This document shows, piece after piece, positions 10,394 through 20,528 of a DNA stretch of 64,000 nucleotides. Origin of the DNA: Adiantum capillus-veneris (taxonomy: Eukaryota > Streptophyta > Polypodiopsida > Polypodiales > Pteridaceae); contig CM043948.1 in NCBI GenBank assembly GCA_014529385.2, forward strand, positions 21,267,951 to 21,331,950, written 5' to 3'. Below the pieces are notes generated by a model. It was not told the origin of the DNA, ran no database searches, and saw nothing but the letters and a program-made list of their open reading frames with translations. A program made the position numbers and the translations under genes. Each line of letters opens with the position of its first letter. Position 1 is the first letter of the stretch.

Positions 10394-11461
10394 TTAGAGA
10401 TTAACCCCATTATTCCCACCTTCTCTAGTGTTTTCTATAAATAGTTCCACAAGTATGGCCTGAGTTTCAACAGTTCTCCCAAAGTAAGAGTGCATTGGAT
10501 GGGTGTAGTCATGATTGAATGAATGTTGTCTACTTCTAGGGTCTGTTTGGCACTTTTTACTTGAGTGGTCTTGCACACGATGGATTCATCTTTGTTATCT
10601 CCCAAGTAAGAAGGTAATGTTTTTAATGTCAATGGTTTAGATATTCCTTAAGCCTCCAATCCGTAATCCCCGTACAAAGATTGTAAATCCATGTTCATAT
10701 CAGATGGTAGGTTCTCCAACCAGACTTCCTCTATAGGAGCTAACTTTAAAGTTAGGCTCCCTTCATTGATCTCTCTTACCTTTTCCCATAAGTGTCCTGG
10801 ACAGTCTTCCTCTACGAATGGAATTCCCTCTAAAGCATCTTCGTTGTCCGGTACTATAAGCTCTGGTTCATTTGTTTCAAGGCGGGGTTTTGCCACCACA
10901 TCGGATTTTGTTTTCGTTTCTCCTACCGCAAGCTCTTCAGGTTTTGTAATACTTTCAAGATCGGGTTTTTGGTATCCAGCATTTCTTGCGTGATTCTTAC
11001 CAAGTTTTGATAAGCTTCCAGCTTCGCTGCTTATGTCTGGAGATGGATAGTTTTTCCATTTGTTTTCCATGTTTCTGCATGCTTTAAGTCCTGCTTGGTA
11101 GGCTTCCAAGGCAACATTAATAGGCTCAAAAATTTTATCAACCAGAATGGATCCTATAGATTTCACGGTTGTTTCGTTGAATTCACTGCCTGTTTCTTTC
11201 AACTTGTCCTGGGCTAGCATTTTTGCTTTCTCTTTGTTTTCAACCCGTTGTTTTTGTTTTCTCATCTCATATCTTTTTTCTTCTGCTCCTTTTGATTCTT
11301 TGAGAAGAAACTTTTATGTTCTCTGAATCATCAGAGGAGTTTTGTATCTTTTTCTTTGCTTGGGCTCTAGTGATTACCTTGATTGGAACAATTGGTTTGC
11401 TCTCTGATGAGCTACTAGGCATCACTTGGATTACGTTTACAACAATTTTTCCCTTGTTCAA
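10394..11461 (-). pseudogene. Gypsy-1 gag to protease spacer, acidic and basic frames
   Basis: A 205-codon frame (11265-10648) and a 64-codon frame (11461-11267) cover this part. The upstream one is serine- and lysine-rich and ends SRRKKI. The next begins MRKQKQRVENKEKAK and becomes acidic. No known domain is visible. They run straight on from the second zinc knuckle, so they probably encode the end of the gag-pol precursor before the protease. Confidence 0.4.
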
Positions 11462-14400
11462 AGGATTTTTAGGACAATCTTCCGGAAAGTGTCCTCCCTT
11501 TTTGCAAAATTGTATGCAATAGGTTTCAATTGGTTTGAGTTTTTGTCAGGCTCTGGACATTCGTTCTTCTAGTGGTCATCAGCACCACAGTTATGACAGT
11601 TTCCTGTTCTAGGCTTCATCGTGGGTCTTCCCATGGGAGGTCTGACACCTTGATTGGTGTGAGCTCTAGTGGAGTATAAGTCATGGTTTCTTCCATTGGT
11701 GGTGGATGTGGACTATACCAATCTCCTTCTACCATTACTGTAGATGGACTAGGCTCTGCATAGGGTGTAACGGACACTAATGCTTGTTCATCTATGACTC
11801 CTTTCGAGTGCATGTACTTTACAGGAACTGCATTATGTCTTGGATACGGAGGTTGTTGTCCCAACACAGCTTGAGGTCTTTCCATACCCATTTGTGGTCT
11901 TTGAGCTTGGGCCATATTAGGCTGATATCTGTACATGGTTTGTCCCTGGGGCCTCATGGGCACGTACTGAACACTCCCATCATACTTTGGTCTAAAGTAG
12001 CACTCATGGGTCTCATGGTTGGTCCATTTACCCTCGATTGCACACCATTTTTGTGGCCTAATTGGTTGTCCCTATGGAGGTATCCCTTGTCCTGGTCCTC
12101 TCATAGGTGCTTTTTGCATATTGTTCATCATGTCGTTCATTCTTTTTAGCATATCTTCTATGGTTGAGAGTGGTGTTGCAGTAGCCGTTCCCACTTGTGC
12201 TGGTTTTGTGGATGTTGTTTTCTCGCTTTGGTTATCCTTAGGGACATATTCTTCATTAAAGATCTCGCAATTGTCTCCTAGGTCAATAGTATCAGACACA
12301 CACGCTTCTAGGGTTGTATGCTTTTTACTATAGAGTATAGAATGAAGTTATTTGTTTAGCAGTCCCTACAGAAACAAGGATACAAGTCGTTCTTCTGCAG
12401 GTATCTCCATCTTTGCGCATCTTGGAATGTATTGTTTCATTCGATTGCACAATCCCTAGCAGACTCACCATGTTTCTGTTTAACACTAGGTTGGTAAACT
12501 AACAGGACATAAAAGTGTCCTTTGAGGGTTTTGAAAAAAACCTCCAAAACCATAGTAGATCCACTCATTTTGTAAAATCCTTTCATGAGGTTATAGTTCA
12601 TGGCCTACTACACATGGAAAAAATAAGAAACTTGTAAAATTTCTCATCTTTTGGTCACACCAAGCCTCCAAAGTTGATGGACCAGTGCATTTTTATCAAA
12701 ACAGTCATTTGTTACGTTTTGTTGCATAAAAATAAGATTAGGGATTTTTGTAGGACTTGAGATAAATTCCCTAGTTAACTTCAGTGGGTTGGTGATAAGA
12801 ACATATGATTGCTTCTCACTCACTATTTTTTGTTTTGCCAAAAGAAATAGGTACAAAAAAGTTGAATTTTTACCATTCTGTAGACCTATCATCAAAGTTT
12901 CTATAGCCACGCTCAATACAAATAATATATGCATGTTTTCTTAGTTCCCTATTGTCCTTTAGGTTCATAAGGAGCCATGGAGCATGTCAAAAGAATAATA
13001 CATCTCTTACCAAGGGGAATCTTAGGGACAAAGATGAAGTGCTAAATACAGCAAACATGAAAATACTGGGTTCAACATTATGAGTTGTAGAATCCCATAG
13101 AAAGTATTCAGTATCTAGCCAAATTTGATCCTTATGACTAGATATGGTTACTACCTACAAAATGCATGTAGTTGTCACAAGAAACTAACAATATTGAAAA
13201 AGCTATACTTGATATAATAGAATGTTTCGTTTTCTTCTATAATTGAAATAATCAACCATCGTTGTCTACTATGCAAAATAGGGTATTAGGTGCCCCAAAA
13301 CTCAAGGAATAATAGCTTTATGTTACAATATGCGACATAGAAAATCAAAACTGCATTTGGATATCATGAAAGCCACCAAAAAAATCATAGAAGAGCTAAA
13401 ATTGGCTAAAAAGCAGGATTTGACAATTTTTGTGATTTGGTCATAACTTATAACTTTAACATTTATTTCTCCCTAGAAGCATCAGGACATGTTGAGGACT
13501 ACTAAAGATAGTTCTCTAGCATTATAGACCTCAGAAACATGAATTCTAGAGTGGTATAGTTGCAAAGAGTTTAAAAAGCCAAAAACAGGACCCATTTTTT
13601 CACACAGTTTAGGTTGTGAAATGTTGTGCAAGGACAAGGTTAAAGATGGAATTGATATTCCAAAAAAATGTCGAGTTTTTTTTAGCTCATGAGACAACTT
13701 TCTAGATAGATAGCACCTCAAAATCCATTTTGAAACTCTTGACATAATTCAAGGAAAATGGTCACTTAACAGGACATAAAAGTGTCCCATTACCAACCTA
13801 GAGTTAAAGTTGTAGATTTGAGCTACCGTATTATGTTTAATTCCCATTTTGGAACAAGCAGCTACAAATCCTTGAGCTAATGTGTTCAAGTCCATGATTG
13901 ACCTTGGTGAAATGTTTTGGAACCATGTCAAAGCTTTTCCTTCTAATGCATTCCAAACCCCTCGAATTGAGTATGGAAATCGAATATACACTCTGCTCGT
14001 AGCACTTGCTTAAATCTTGCTAAGTGGTCATATGGATCCGCTGATCCACTGTATTTCCTGACCCATTTTTGAAGATCAGCTGGTCTGACACGTCTATTGG
14101 CTCAACTCTAGGTCTTCTGGGAGTTGGTCCTGTTCCGAGTCCTTCAAACTAGTATGTTGGAAATAGTGACTCATGTAGCCCTAGACTGGCCTTAGTGTCA
14201 CCCGGTTTTCTATGTGATGAGGTGGTTTCTAGTTTCTTCGCATTACTCTCAGATGATCTCTCATGATGTTCGTCTCTTGGAGTGGTTTCTGGTCCTTGAC
14301 CCAATATCCAATCCCGTATGTAATACCCCTGGTATTTGGTTTGTTCTACCTCCTCAGGAGTCATCATAACAAAGTTGTTATTATAACAATCCCTAAACAG

Positions 14401-15072
14401 GTAAGTTGGTAGATCTGCAGATCCCTTATCTTTGATCTTCAAGATATAGATGATCTTCATGGTCATTAATTATCCTGGTCTAGCATGAGAAGTCCACAAA
14501 AGATCTTTTATGTTTCTATCTTTCCAACAATAGACTCCGATCCTAGGATTATCCGTACTAAGCCGTTTCAAAGGCTTCAAGTATACTTCATCGTATCCCT
14601 CAAATTCCAAAGTTGGTGGTCCTTCTTTTGCTGACATATCTGGGATTATAGTGTTTACTTATAACCCCCATTTCTCTACCACATCAGGATTTTTGACTTG
14701 TACATATTGAGTTCCATTTCGATCTATGTACATTTTACCTTGTTTGTTTGCCCTAACCTCTTCTTCAAACTCAATACCATGGTCATCAATTCGAATAGAA
14801 TACTCCTCGTTAGGGTCCAAGTAAACATGGGCTCCATGACGGTTAGTCTTGTAAAAAGAGAGTATATGCTTATAGTGCATTGTTGTTCCGGTTTCTGAGT
14901 GAGTCGAGTAAGAAGACATTTCGGATGTTGAATCTGAAAAAGTGTCTGAGACTTCTTCAAAAATTGTGTTCAAGGAATTTCCTTGATTCACGCTTTCTTT
15001 GGTAGGTACTCTCTTGGAGGTTTCTCTGAGTATGCCCCGATTTCCTAGTACATGACCAGATCTAAGGTTCAT
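11462..15072 (-). pseudogene. Gypsy-1 gag
   Basis: Starts at ATG 15072 (MNLRSGHVLGN), chosen because it opens a 137-codon frame next to the leader. A retrotransposon gag core follows at 13991-13749 (NALEGKALTWFQ, LAQGFVAACSKM). The core is split by TTAA element copy 2; removing that element rejoins the coding sequence. Two CCHC zinc knuckles lie near 11600 (CHNCGADDH, carrying a stop) and 11520 (CIQFCKKGGHFPEDC, Cys spacing 3 rather than 2) in different frames. A proline- and glutamine-rich stretch (11963-11616) precedes them. Multiple stops and frameshifts. Confidence 0.7.
12484..13803. mobile_element. TTAA-flanked inverted-repeat DNA transposon, copy 2
   Basis: 1320 bp, inserted in Gypsy-1 gag between TTAA at 12480-12483 and TTAA at 13804-13807. 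The left end is CACTAGGTTGGTAA. The right end is TTACCAACCTAGAG, with one mismatch to the left. Internal sequence is closely similar to copy 1, with scattered substitutions and a short right-end deletion (copy 1 has an extra partial GACATAAAAGTGTCCC). The shared frame (12934-12644, minus; MHILFV…) differs by several residues and a frameshift and has no recognised motif. Precise removal at TTAA restores the gag reading through QIYNF. Confidence 0.8.
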
Positions 15073-15353
15073 ATAGACTTATGAAGCCCTGGATAGAGTA
15101 CTCACCTTTGGATTGACTTGTCGTCAATTGCAACTTTCTGTCAAGCCACTGATTCCTCGTCTGTAACCTGATTCTTGTACAAAATTAATCAAGTTAGCTA
15201 TTCTTCTATAAAGACAGTAGAGCTCTTGATAACTCTCGATGGTCTCTGTATATCATTTCAAATCGTTCTATGGAGGTCAAAATTTGACTTTCAGTTTTGG
15301 CTTTAGCAAAATCAAAGGTCTAATCTGCAACCTGTAAAGTGAGTGTATGTGTA
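15073..15353 (-). other. Gypsy-1 leader, gag-proximal part
   Basis: Non-coding sequence between the gag start and the Copia-1 insertion point. It continues at 20529 on the other side of Copia-1. No feature other than the target duplication CCAAT at 15354-15358. Confidence 0.5.
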
Positions 15354-15358
15354 CCAAT
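15354..15358. other. Target duplication CCAAT, left of Copia-1
   Basis: CCAAT directly precedes the left LTR and is repeated at 20524-20528 directly after the right LTR. Confidence 0.9.
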
Positions 15359-15635
15359 TGTTGAAGATGATGAAACAGGAAACAGAAGGAAGACAACAAC
15401 TCAGAGTAGGAAGAAGATGGAGAAGGAGAAGACACAGAGCTTGCATACGAGATCTCTGTAGTCTCTCTCTCTGTATTAGAATAATAGTGTATACAAACTC
15501 AGAGATACAAAGCTTATATGAAACCCTAAGAGATAAGGTGTCCTTTCACACCGGATGTCCAGGGGAAAAAACCCAGTGGGAGAAAAGTGTCCCTAGTGAA
15601 GCGCGTATACACACTAACACTACTACATGTCTACA
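15359..15635 (-). repeat. Copia-1 3' LTR
   Basis: 277 bp, TGTTGAAGAT…CATGTCTACA on the plus strand. Compared with the 5' LTR it has about ten substitutions and a 3-bp length difference in CTCTCTCT runs. Confidence 0.95.
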
Positions 15636-15647
15636 AATCCCCCCTGT
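15636..15647 (-). other. Copia-1 polypurine tract
   Basis: Plus-strand AATCCCCCCTGT, that is ACAGGGGGGATT on the coding strand, directly before the 3' LTR. Confidence 0.8.
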
Positions 15648-15784
15648 AGTGATAGTGTGAATCCGTACAAGGTAGCAGATCATCATGTGTATGAGAGTAA
15701 GCCCAAAGCTTTTCGGAAAGCTTCAAACTTTTCTCATGATAACGCCTTCGTAAATAGATCTGCAATGTTATCCTGTGTAGGACA

Positions 15785-18301
15785 TTAAGTTAGTGTGATC
15801 TCCCTTGCATGTAGCCTTTCTCTGACATAGTGGTAGTGAGCCTCTATGTGCTTTGTTCTTGCATGAAATACTGGATTCCTTGCAACTGCCATAGCACTCT
15901 GACTATCAGTGAAAATGGTAGTGGGTGCCTGTTGACACTCACAAAGATCTGCCAATAACCTGCGTATCCATACACAATCAACTGTTGCCGTGAAAGCTAC
16001 CCTGTACTCAGCTTCACAAGTTGATGTAGCCATTGTGGGTTGCTTCTTGCTTAGCCAAGATATACATGCATTTCCCAAGAAAAAACAATTGCCACTTGTG
16101 GAATGTCGTGTGTCAAAATCACCAGCCCAATCTGAATCACTGTAACCAAGAAGCTGCATAGAACTGTGCTTTCCATAAATATCCCCCCTTGGAAAGAACA
16201 TGGCAAGATTAGGGATACCTGAAAGGTAACAAAGTATGCGCTTCACAGCCTGCCAATGATGCATACCTCGGCTGTGCATAAATCTGCTTGCTTGTGAAAC
16301 CCCAAATTGAATGTCTGGACAAGTGTTGCCTGCCAAATATATCAAGCAACCAACCGCTGCTGCATAAGTATGTAAATCAAAAGGTTCTCCAGCATAGTGC
16401 ATGCTCAACTTTGATCCAGTTTCTACGGATGTAGAGATTGGTTTACAATTTTGCATACCAAACTTGTCCAAAATTTTATGCAAATATTTTGCCTGCAGCA
16501 TGTATATGCCATCCTCTGATTGCACAAACTGAATACCCACGTAATAATGTAGCAAACCAATATCAGACATCTCAAAGGTTTTTCTCAAAGCATCTTTAAA
16601 CGCTTCAATTTGATTTGCATTATTGCCTGTAAGAAGCATATCATCCACATAAAGTGTTAGCATAATGAGAACTCCATCTCTCTTTTTGACATACAAAGTA
16701 CTTTCTGTTGGACTATTCTGAAATCCCTGGCCAATCAAATAAGTATGTATCTTCTCATACCATGCTCTTGGAGCCTGTTTGAGACCATACAAAGATTTAC
16801 GCAATCTACATACCTTTTGCTCTTGACCTTTTACAAAAAAACCACTTGGTTGAATTACATAAACTTCTTCCTGCAAATCACCATTCAAAAAAGCAGTTTT
16901 GATATCCAACTGATGCACTTTCCAACCATGATGAGCAACAATTGCAACTAGTGATCTAACTGTGGACGCACGAGAAGTAGAAGCAAAGGTTTCATCATAA
17001 TCTATGCCTTTCTGTTGCGCATAGAATTTTGCCACAAGCCTTGCTTTGTACCTGTCAACAGTACCATCTTGTTTCCTTTTTACCTTAAAAACCCACTTTG
17101 TACCAATAGGCTTTTTTCCTGTAGGCAAGTCCACTAGATCCCATGTATGATTCTTATGAATAGAATCAATTTCTTGCTGCATACCATCTTTCCACTGAAC
17201 ACACTCTAAAGCTTGTTCAAATGAATCAGGCTCATCTGCATCACAAAGAGTGCTAAAGCAAGCCAAATCTACTTGCTCTTTGCCAAAAGTAGTACCAACA
17301 CGTGTTTTTCGTGGTAACGGTGCATCCAACTTGCTATTCTGCAAAGTTTTCTGAACCCATTTAGGCAAGGTTCTTTCTTCCCTGAGAACTTCTTGCTCTT
17401 CACGCAAAATTTCCTCTACATCATGAGGTGTCACATGCTGATCAAAAGATTGATCAAGATTATCAACCTGTTGTGATTCTTGATTCTCCACAAAAGAAGG
17501 AAGCAAACCTTCAAATACATCATGTGTCTGCATATGAGGTACATCAAAAGCAACCATAGGTTGAGCAGTAGTTTCTGCAAAAATTACATCACGACTTTCA
17601 AAAATCTTGTTTGTAGCAGGATTGTAAAGTCTATAACCTTTACTTCCACTATTGTACCCCACAAATATACATTTGATTGCCTTATCATCAAGCTTCCCAC
17701 GTAACTGCTGAGGGATGTGAGCATAAGCAAGATAACCAAAAACACGAAGATAACTGACTGAAGGTTTTCTATCATACCAAGCTTCATATGGAGTAATGGT
17801 ATTCAAGGCACGAGTAGGACACCTGTTCAAAACATGTGCTGCACAAGCAACTGCCTCCATCCATAGCTTATGAGGCAAACTCTTAGCCTTGAGCATACAT
17901 CTAGCCGTCTCTATTAAAGACTTGTTCTTCCTTTCTGCAACACCATTCTGTTGTGGTGTGTATGGCATAGTGCATTGGTGTTTAATGCCTTTCTTTCCCA
18001 AAAAATCCTTAAATGCACCTGACATGTATTCACCTCCTCGATTGGTACGAAGAGTCTGTACTTTGCAACCTGTTTCATTTTCAACCATGGCGACATAATG
18101 TTGAAAAACTGCAAACACATTTGACTTTTCTTTGAGTGGATACACCCAACAAAACCTGGAAAAGTCATCAATGAAGGTCACAAAATAAAGGCTGTTTCCC
18201 AAAGATGGCGTCCTTATAGGACCACATACATCACAGTGTACAAGCTGCAACTTTCGTGTCCCTCTAACTGAACCATCCTGCGGAAATGTAAATCTGTGCA
18301 T
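15785..18301 (-). CDS. Copia-1 pol: integrase, reverse transcriptase, RNase H
   Basis: 838 uninterrupted codons. Integrase core: residue D24 in VHCDVCGP, N87 in TLRTNRGGEY where families have Asp, and E123 in NGVAERKN (spacing DD35E). Reverse transcriptase (about 400-640): TKWVFKVKRKQDG, VHQLDIKTAFLNGDL and the catalytic LYVDDMLL. RNase H (about 700-838): GYSDSDWAGD and STCEAEY. The first codons lie just after a TGA (18312-18314) that replaces the cysteine codon in the usual GCVLGKM motif, so the natural precursor started upstream in gag. With the Asp-to-Asn change the integrase is probably inactive, although the rest of the frame is intact. Confidence 0.95.
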   Translation of the reverse strand: MHRFTFPQDGSVRGTRKLQLVHCDVCGPIRTPSLGNSLYFVTFIDDFSRFCWVYPLKEKSNVFAVFQHYVAMVENETGCKVQTLRTNRGGEYMSGAFKDFLGKKGIKHQCTMPYTPQQNGVAERKNKSLIETARCMLKAKSLPHKLWMEAVACAAHVLNRCPTRALNTITPYEAWYDRKPSVSYLRVFGYLAYAHIPQQLRGKLDDKAIKCIFVGYNSGSKGYRLYNPATNKIFESRDVIFAETTAQPMVAFDVPHMQTHDVFEGLLPSFVENQESQQVDNLDQSFDQHVTPHDVEEILREEQEVLREERTLPKWVQKTLQNSKLDAPLPRKTRVGTTFGKEQVDLACFSTLCDADEPDSFEQALECVQWKDGMQQEIDSIHKNHTWDLVDLPTGKKPIGTKWVFKVKRKQDGTVDRYKARLVAKFYAQQKGIDYDETFASTSRASTVRSLVAIVAHHGWKVHQLDIKTAFLNGDLQEEVYVIQPSGFFVKGQEQKVCRLRKSLYGLKQAPRAWYEKIHTYLIGQGFQNSPTESTLYVKKRDGVLIMLTLYVDDMLLTGNNANQIEAFKDALRKTFEMSDIGLLHYYVGIQFVQSEDGIYMLQAKYLHKILDKFGMQNCKPISTSVETGSKLSMHYAGEPFDLHTYAAAVGCLIYLAGNTCPDIQFGVSQASRFMHSRGMHHWQAVKRILCYLSGIPNLAMFFPRGDIYGKHSSMQLLGYSDSDWAGDFDTRHSTSGNCFFLGNACISWLSKKQPTMATSTCEAEYRVAFTATVDCVWIRRLLADLCECQQAPTTIFTDSQSAMAVARNPVFHARTKHIEAHYHYVRERLHAREITLT

Positions 18302-18313
18302 CTTTCCAAGAAC

Positions 18314-19297
18314 TCAACCTTCACATACATGTCTTGGTGGCATCTCCAATAAAGACAAATCATGCACCATATTATGACGTTGTAAAGTCATCAAACTGCC
18401 ATAACTAACATGCCCAAATCTAGCATGCCACAACTCAGCATCCTGCATGGCCTGAGTCTTTGTTTCTGCAATACATACTTGAATCTTCTTCTCATAACGA
18501 TCTAGCACAAATAGTCCATTTTCCAGCATACCTGTAGTGATAAGAGAATAACCATTCTCTCGATCTCGTACAACACATCTATCATCCTCAAAAATGACCC
18601 GAAGACCATTTTTTGCAAGAGAGGATACAGACAACAAATTCTTCTTGATCCCTGGAACATATAAGACATCTGGCAAGCATAAATCTGAACCATCCAAAAT
18701 GGTAATCAAAATCTTACCAACGCCTTTGATTGGATAAGAAGCATTATTTGCACAAGTCACCTTCTTTCCTACTGGAGTTGCATCCAATGAACAAAACAAA
18801 TCCTTCCTTGAAGTAATATGCCTGGATGCACCACTATCAAAGTACCAAATCATTTGTGTCTTTTCAACACTGTAAGCAGAAAAATCTGAACAGACTACAA
18901 AAGCATAAGAATCCTGCACAAATTTTGCAGACTCTTCTTTAGCTGTAGAAGAATCACCTGAAGCTGAAACAACCAAACTTGACTCTTTCTTCTTTTCTTT
19001 AGCAATTCGCTTTTTACACTCACTAATGTAGTGACCAAGTTTTTTGCAGTAGTGACATTTACCTTTCTTCTTGGACTTGTCGGAATCACCTTTAGATTTC
19101 TCTGAAGATTGTCCTGCACTAGACTTGGAGTAATGAGCACTCTCTTTACCCTTGTTTTTGTTCTGTACAACAAGAGCATGATCCATACCATCCACCTGTA
19201 AAGACTTGTTCTTACGTGATTGATCCTCCTGCAATAGCAAAGCCACTAACTCTTCAAAATGAAGAGGCTCAGGATTAGCTCGCAAAGACAGAGTCAA
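18314..19297 (-). pseudogene. Copia-1 gag C-terminus, protease and integrase zinc region
   Basis: A 327-codon frame with a lysine-rich stretch, one CCHC knuckle CHYCKKLGHYISEC (about 19060), the aspartic protease signature YFDSGASRHIT (about 18840) and the gag-pre-integrase part ending HARFGHVSYG…HVCEG. It ends at a TGA just before the integrase frame. It overlaps the upstream gag frame by 23 bp in a different frame, which marks the gag frameshift. Confidence 0.9.
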
Positions 19298-19877
19298 AGA
19301 AGTGAAAAGTCAAATAAGATGGTGGTAGTGAATTGAGTGTTTTGGAAACCAAGTTCTTCTCTGGAATCACTTCATCAATGCTAAGCAATTGCTCTTTAAG
19401 ATCCCTGATTTTTGTAAGATGCTCGACAATATCGTCACCTTCGTCCATTTGTATTTTGTCAAGTTGTTTCTTCAAAAACTCTATTCTGGCAGCATTTCTT
19501 CCTCCAAACATAGCTTGCAAAGTGTTCCAAGCATCCTCAGAAGTTCTGCAAGATCTGATATGTGGTGTGATTGTCCTCTTTATGGTCAAGGCAATCACAG
19601 CCATAGCCTGTGCATCTTTAGTATCCCATCTCTTTTGCTCTGGAGTGACTTGTGAGGGTCCTGCACCAACAGATGCACCACGACCAGGAGTGGCAGGTGC
19701 AATGCTACCTGGACGAACTTCATCTCCAGATACATAATCCCACAATCCTTTACCAACCAGAACATTTTTGGCCATAAAAGACCAAAGAGAATAGTTGGTA
19801 CCATCCAATTTGTCTTCGGATGTAAACGGACCAAAAATCTCTTTCTCCATAGATTGAGCCATACTGTGGATGCACAC
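19275..19877 (-). pseudogene. Copia-1 gag N-terminal part
   Basis: 200 codons, likely start ATG 19862 (MAQSMEKEIFGPFTSEDKLDGTNYSLW), typical of plant copia gag with its LDGTNYxxW motif. An in-frame upstream ATG at 19877 is also possible. Further motifs are WDTKDAQAMAVIALTI and HLTKIRDLKEQL. The last residues (after LPPSY) are out of register with the next frame, so a frameshift lies at about 19280-19300. Confidence 0.9.
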
Positions 19878-20230
19878 AAGAGAGCAAAAGAACCTCCAAG
19901 AGATTCACAAATCTCCTCTCCAATGCAAGCAAAACTCTACACAAAATCTGAGCACAAAGCTAAGACAAGCTGCTTCCCAAAAGAACTGTTTACCTGAAGA
20001 AAATCTGTCAAAAAGCACACCCTCTTGATCTACACGCCTCCGAAAAGTAACTTCTGCTACGCTGCTCAGAAAAAAAATCTGAGGGCTCGAACGGCTTCGA
20101 AAGGGGGGCAAAACGCAGGTCACCTGCTGAGAATACTCCCGGAACGTCGAGGATGCTCCCACGAGCAAATTTTCCGAAAACTGCGATTGCGCGCGCGGAC
20201 GCGAAAACGCAAGTAGTGGCTCTGGAAATC

Positions 20231-20248
20231 ACCTTGCTCTGATACCAA
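20231..20248 (-). other. Copia-1 primer binding site (tRNA-iMet)
   Basis: The minus strand reads TGGTATCAGAGCAAGGT directly after the 5' LTR. TGGTATCAGAGC is the complement of the initiator-Met tRNA 3' end used by plant copia elements. Confidence 0.9.
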
Positions 20249-20249
20249 T

Positions 20250-20523
20250 TGTTGAAGATGATGAAACAGGAAACAGAAGGAAGACAACAACTCAGAGAAG
20301 GAAGAAGATGGAGAAGGAGAAGACACAAAGCTTGCGTACGAGATCTCTGTAGTCTCTCTCGTATTAGAATAATAGTGTATACAAACTCAGAGCTACGAAG
20401 CTTATATGAAACCCTAAGAGATAAGGTGTCCTTTCACACTGGATGTCCAGGGGGGAAAACCCAGTGGGAGAAAAGTGCCCCTGGTGAAGCGAGTATACAC
20501 ACTAACACTACTACATGTCTACA
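20250..20523 (-). repeat. Copia-1 5' LTR
   Basis: 274 bp, the same sequence as 15359-15635 with few differences, ending TCTACA and followed by CCAAT at 20524-20528. Confidence 0.95.
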
Positions 20524-20528
20524 CCAAT

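Larger units (their letters stand above)
15359..20523 (-). mobile_element. Copia-1: young Ty1/copia retrotransposon
   Basis: 5165 bp with LTRs at 15359-15635 and 20250-20523, roughly 96% identical by eye, a 5-bp CCAAT duplication, a tRNA-iMet primer site and a purine tract next to the 3' LTR. On the minus strand the order is gag, protease, integrase, reverse transcriptase, RNase H, which defines the copia type. It sits in the leader of Gypsy-1. Three lesions are visible: a frameshift in gag (about 19280), a TGA between the gag/protease part and integrase (18312-18314), and an integrase catalytic Asp changed to Asn. Confidence 0.95.

Noticed and set aside
20008-20328. Minus-strand frames across the Copia-1 LTR and leader
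   Set aside because: They cross the primer site and LTR boundary and are upstream of the gag start.
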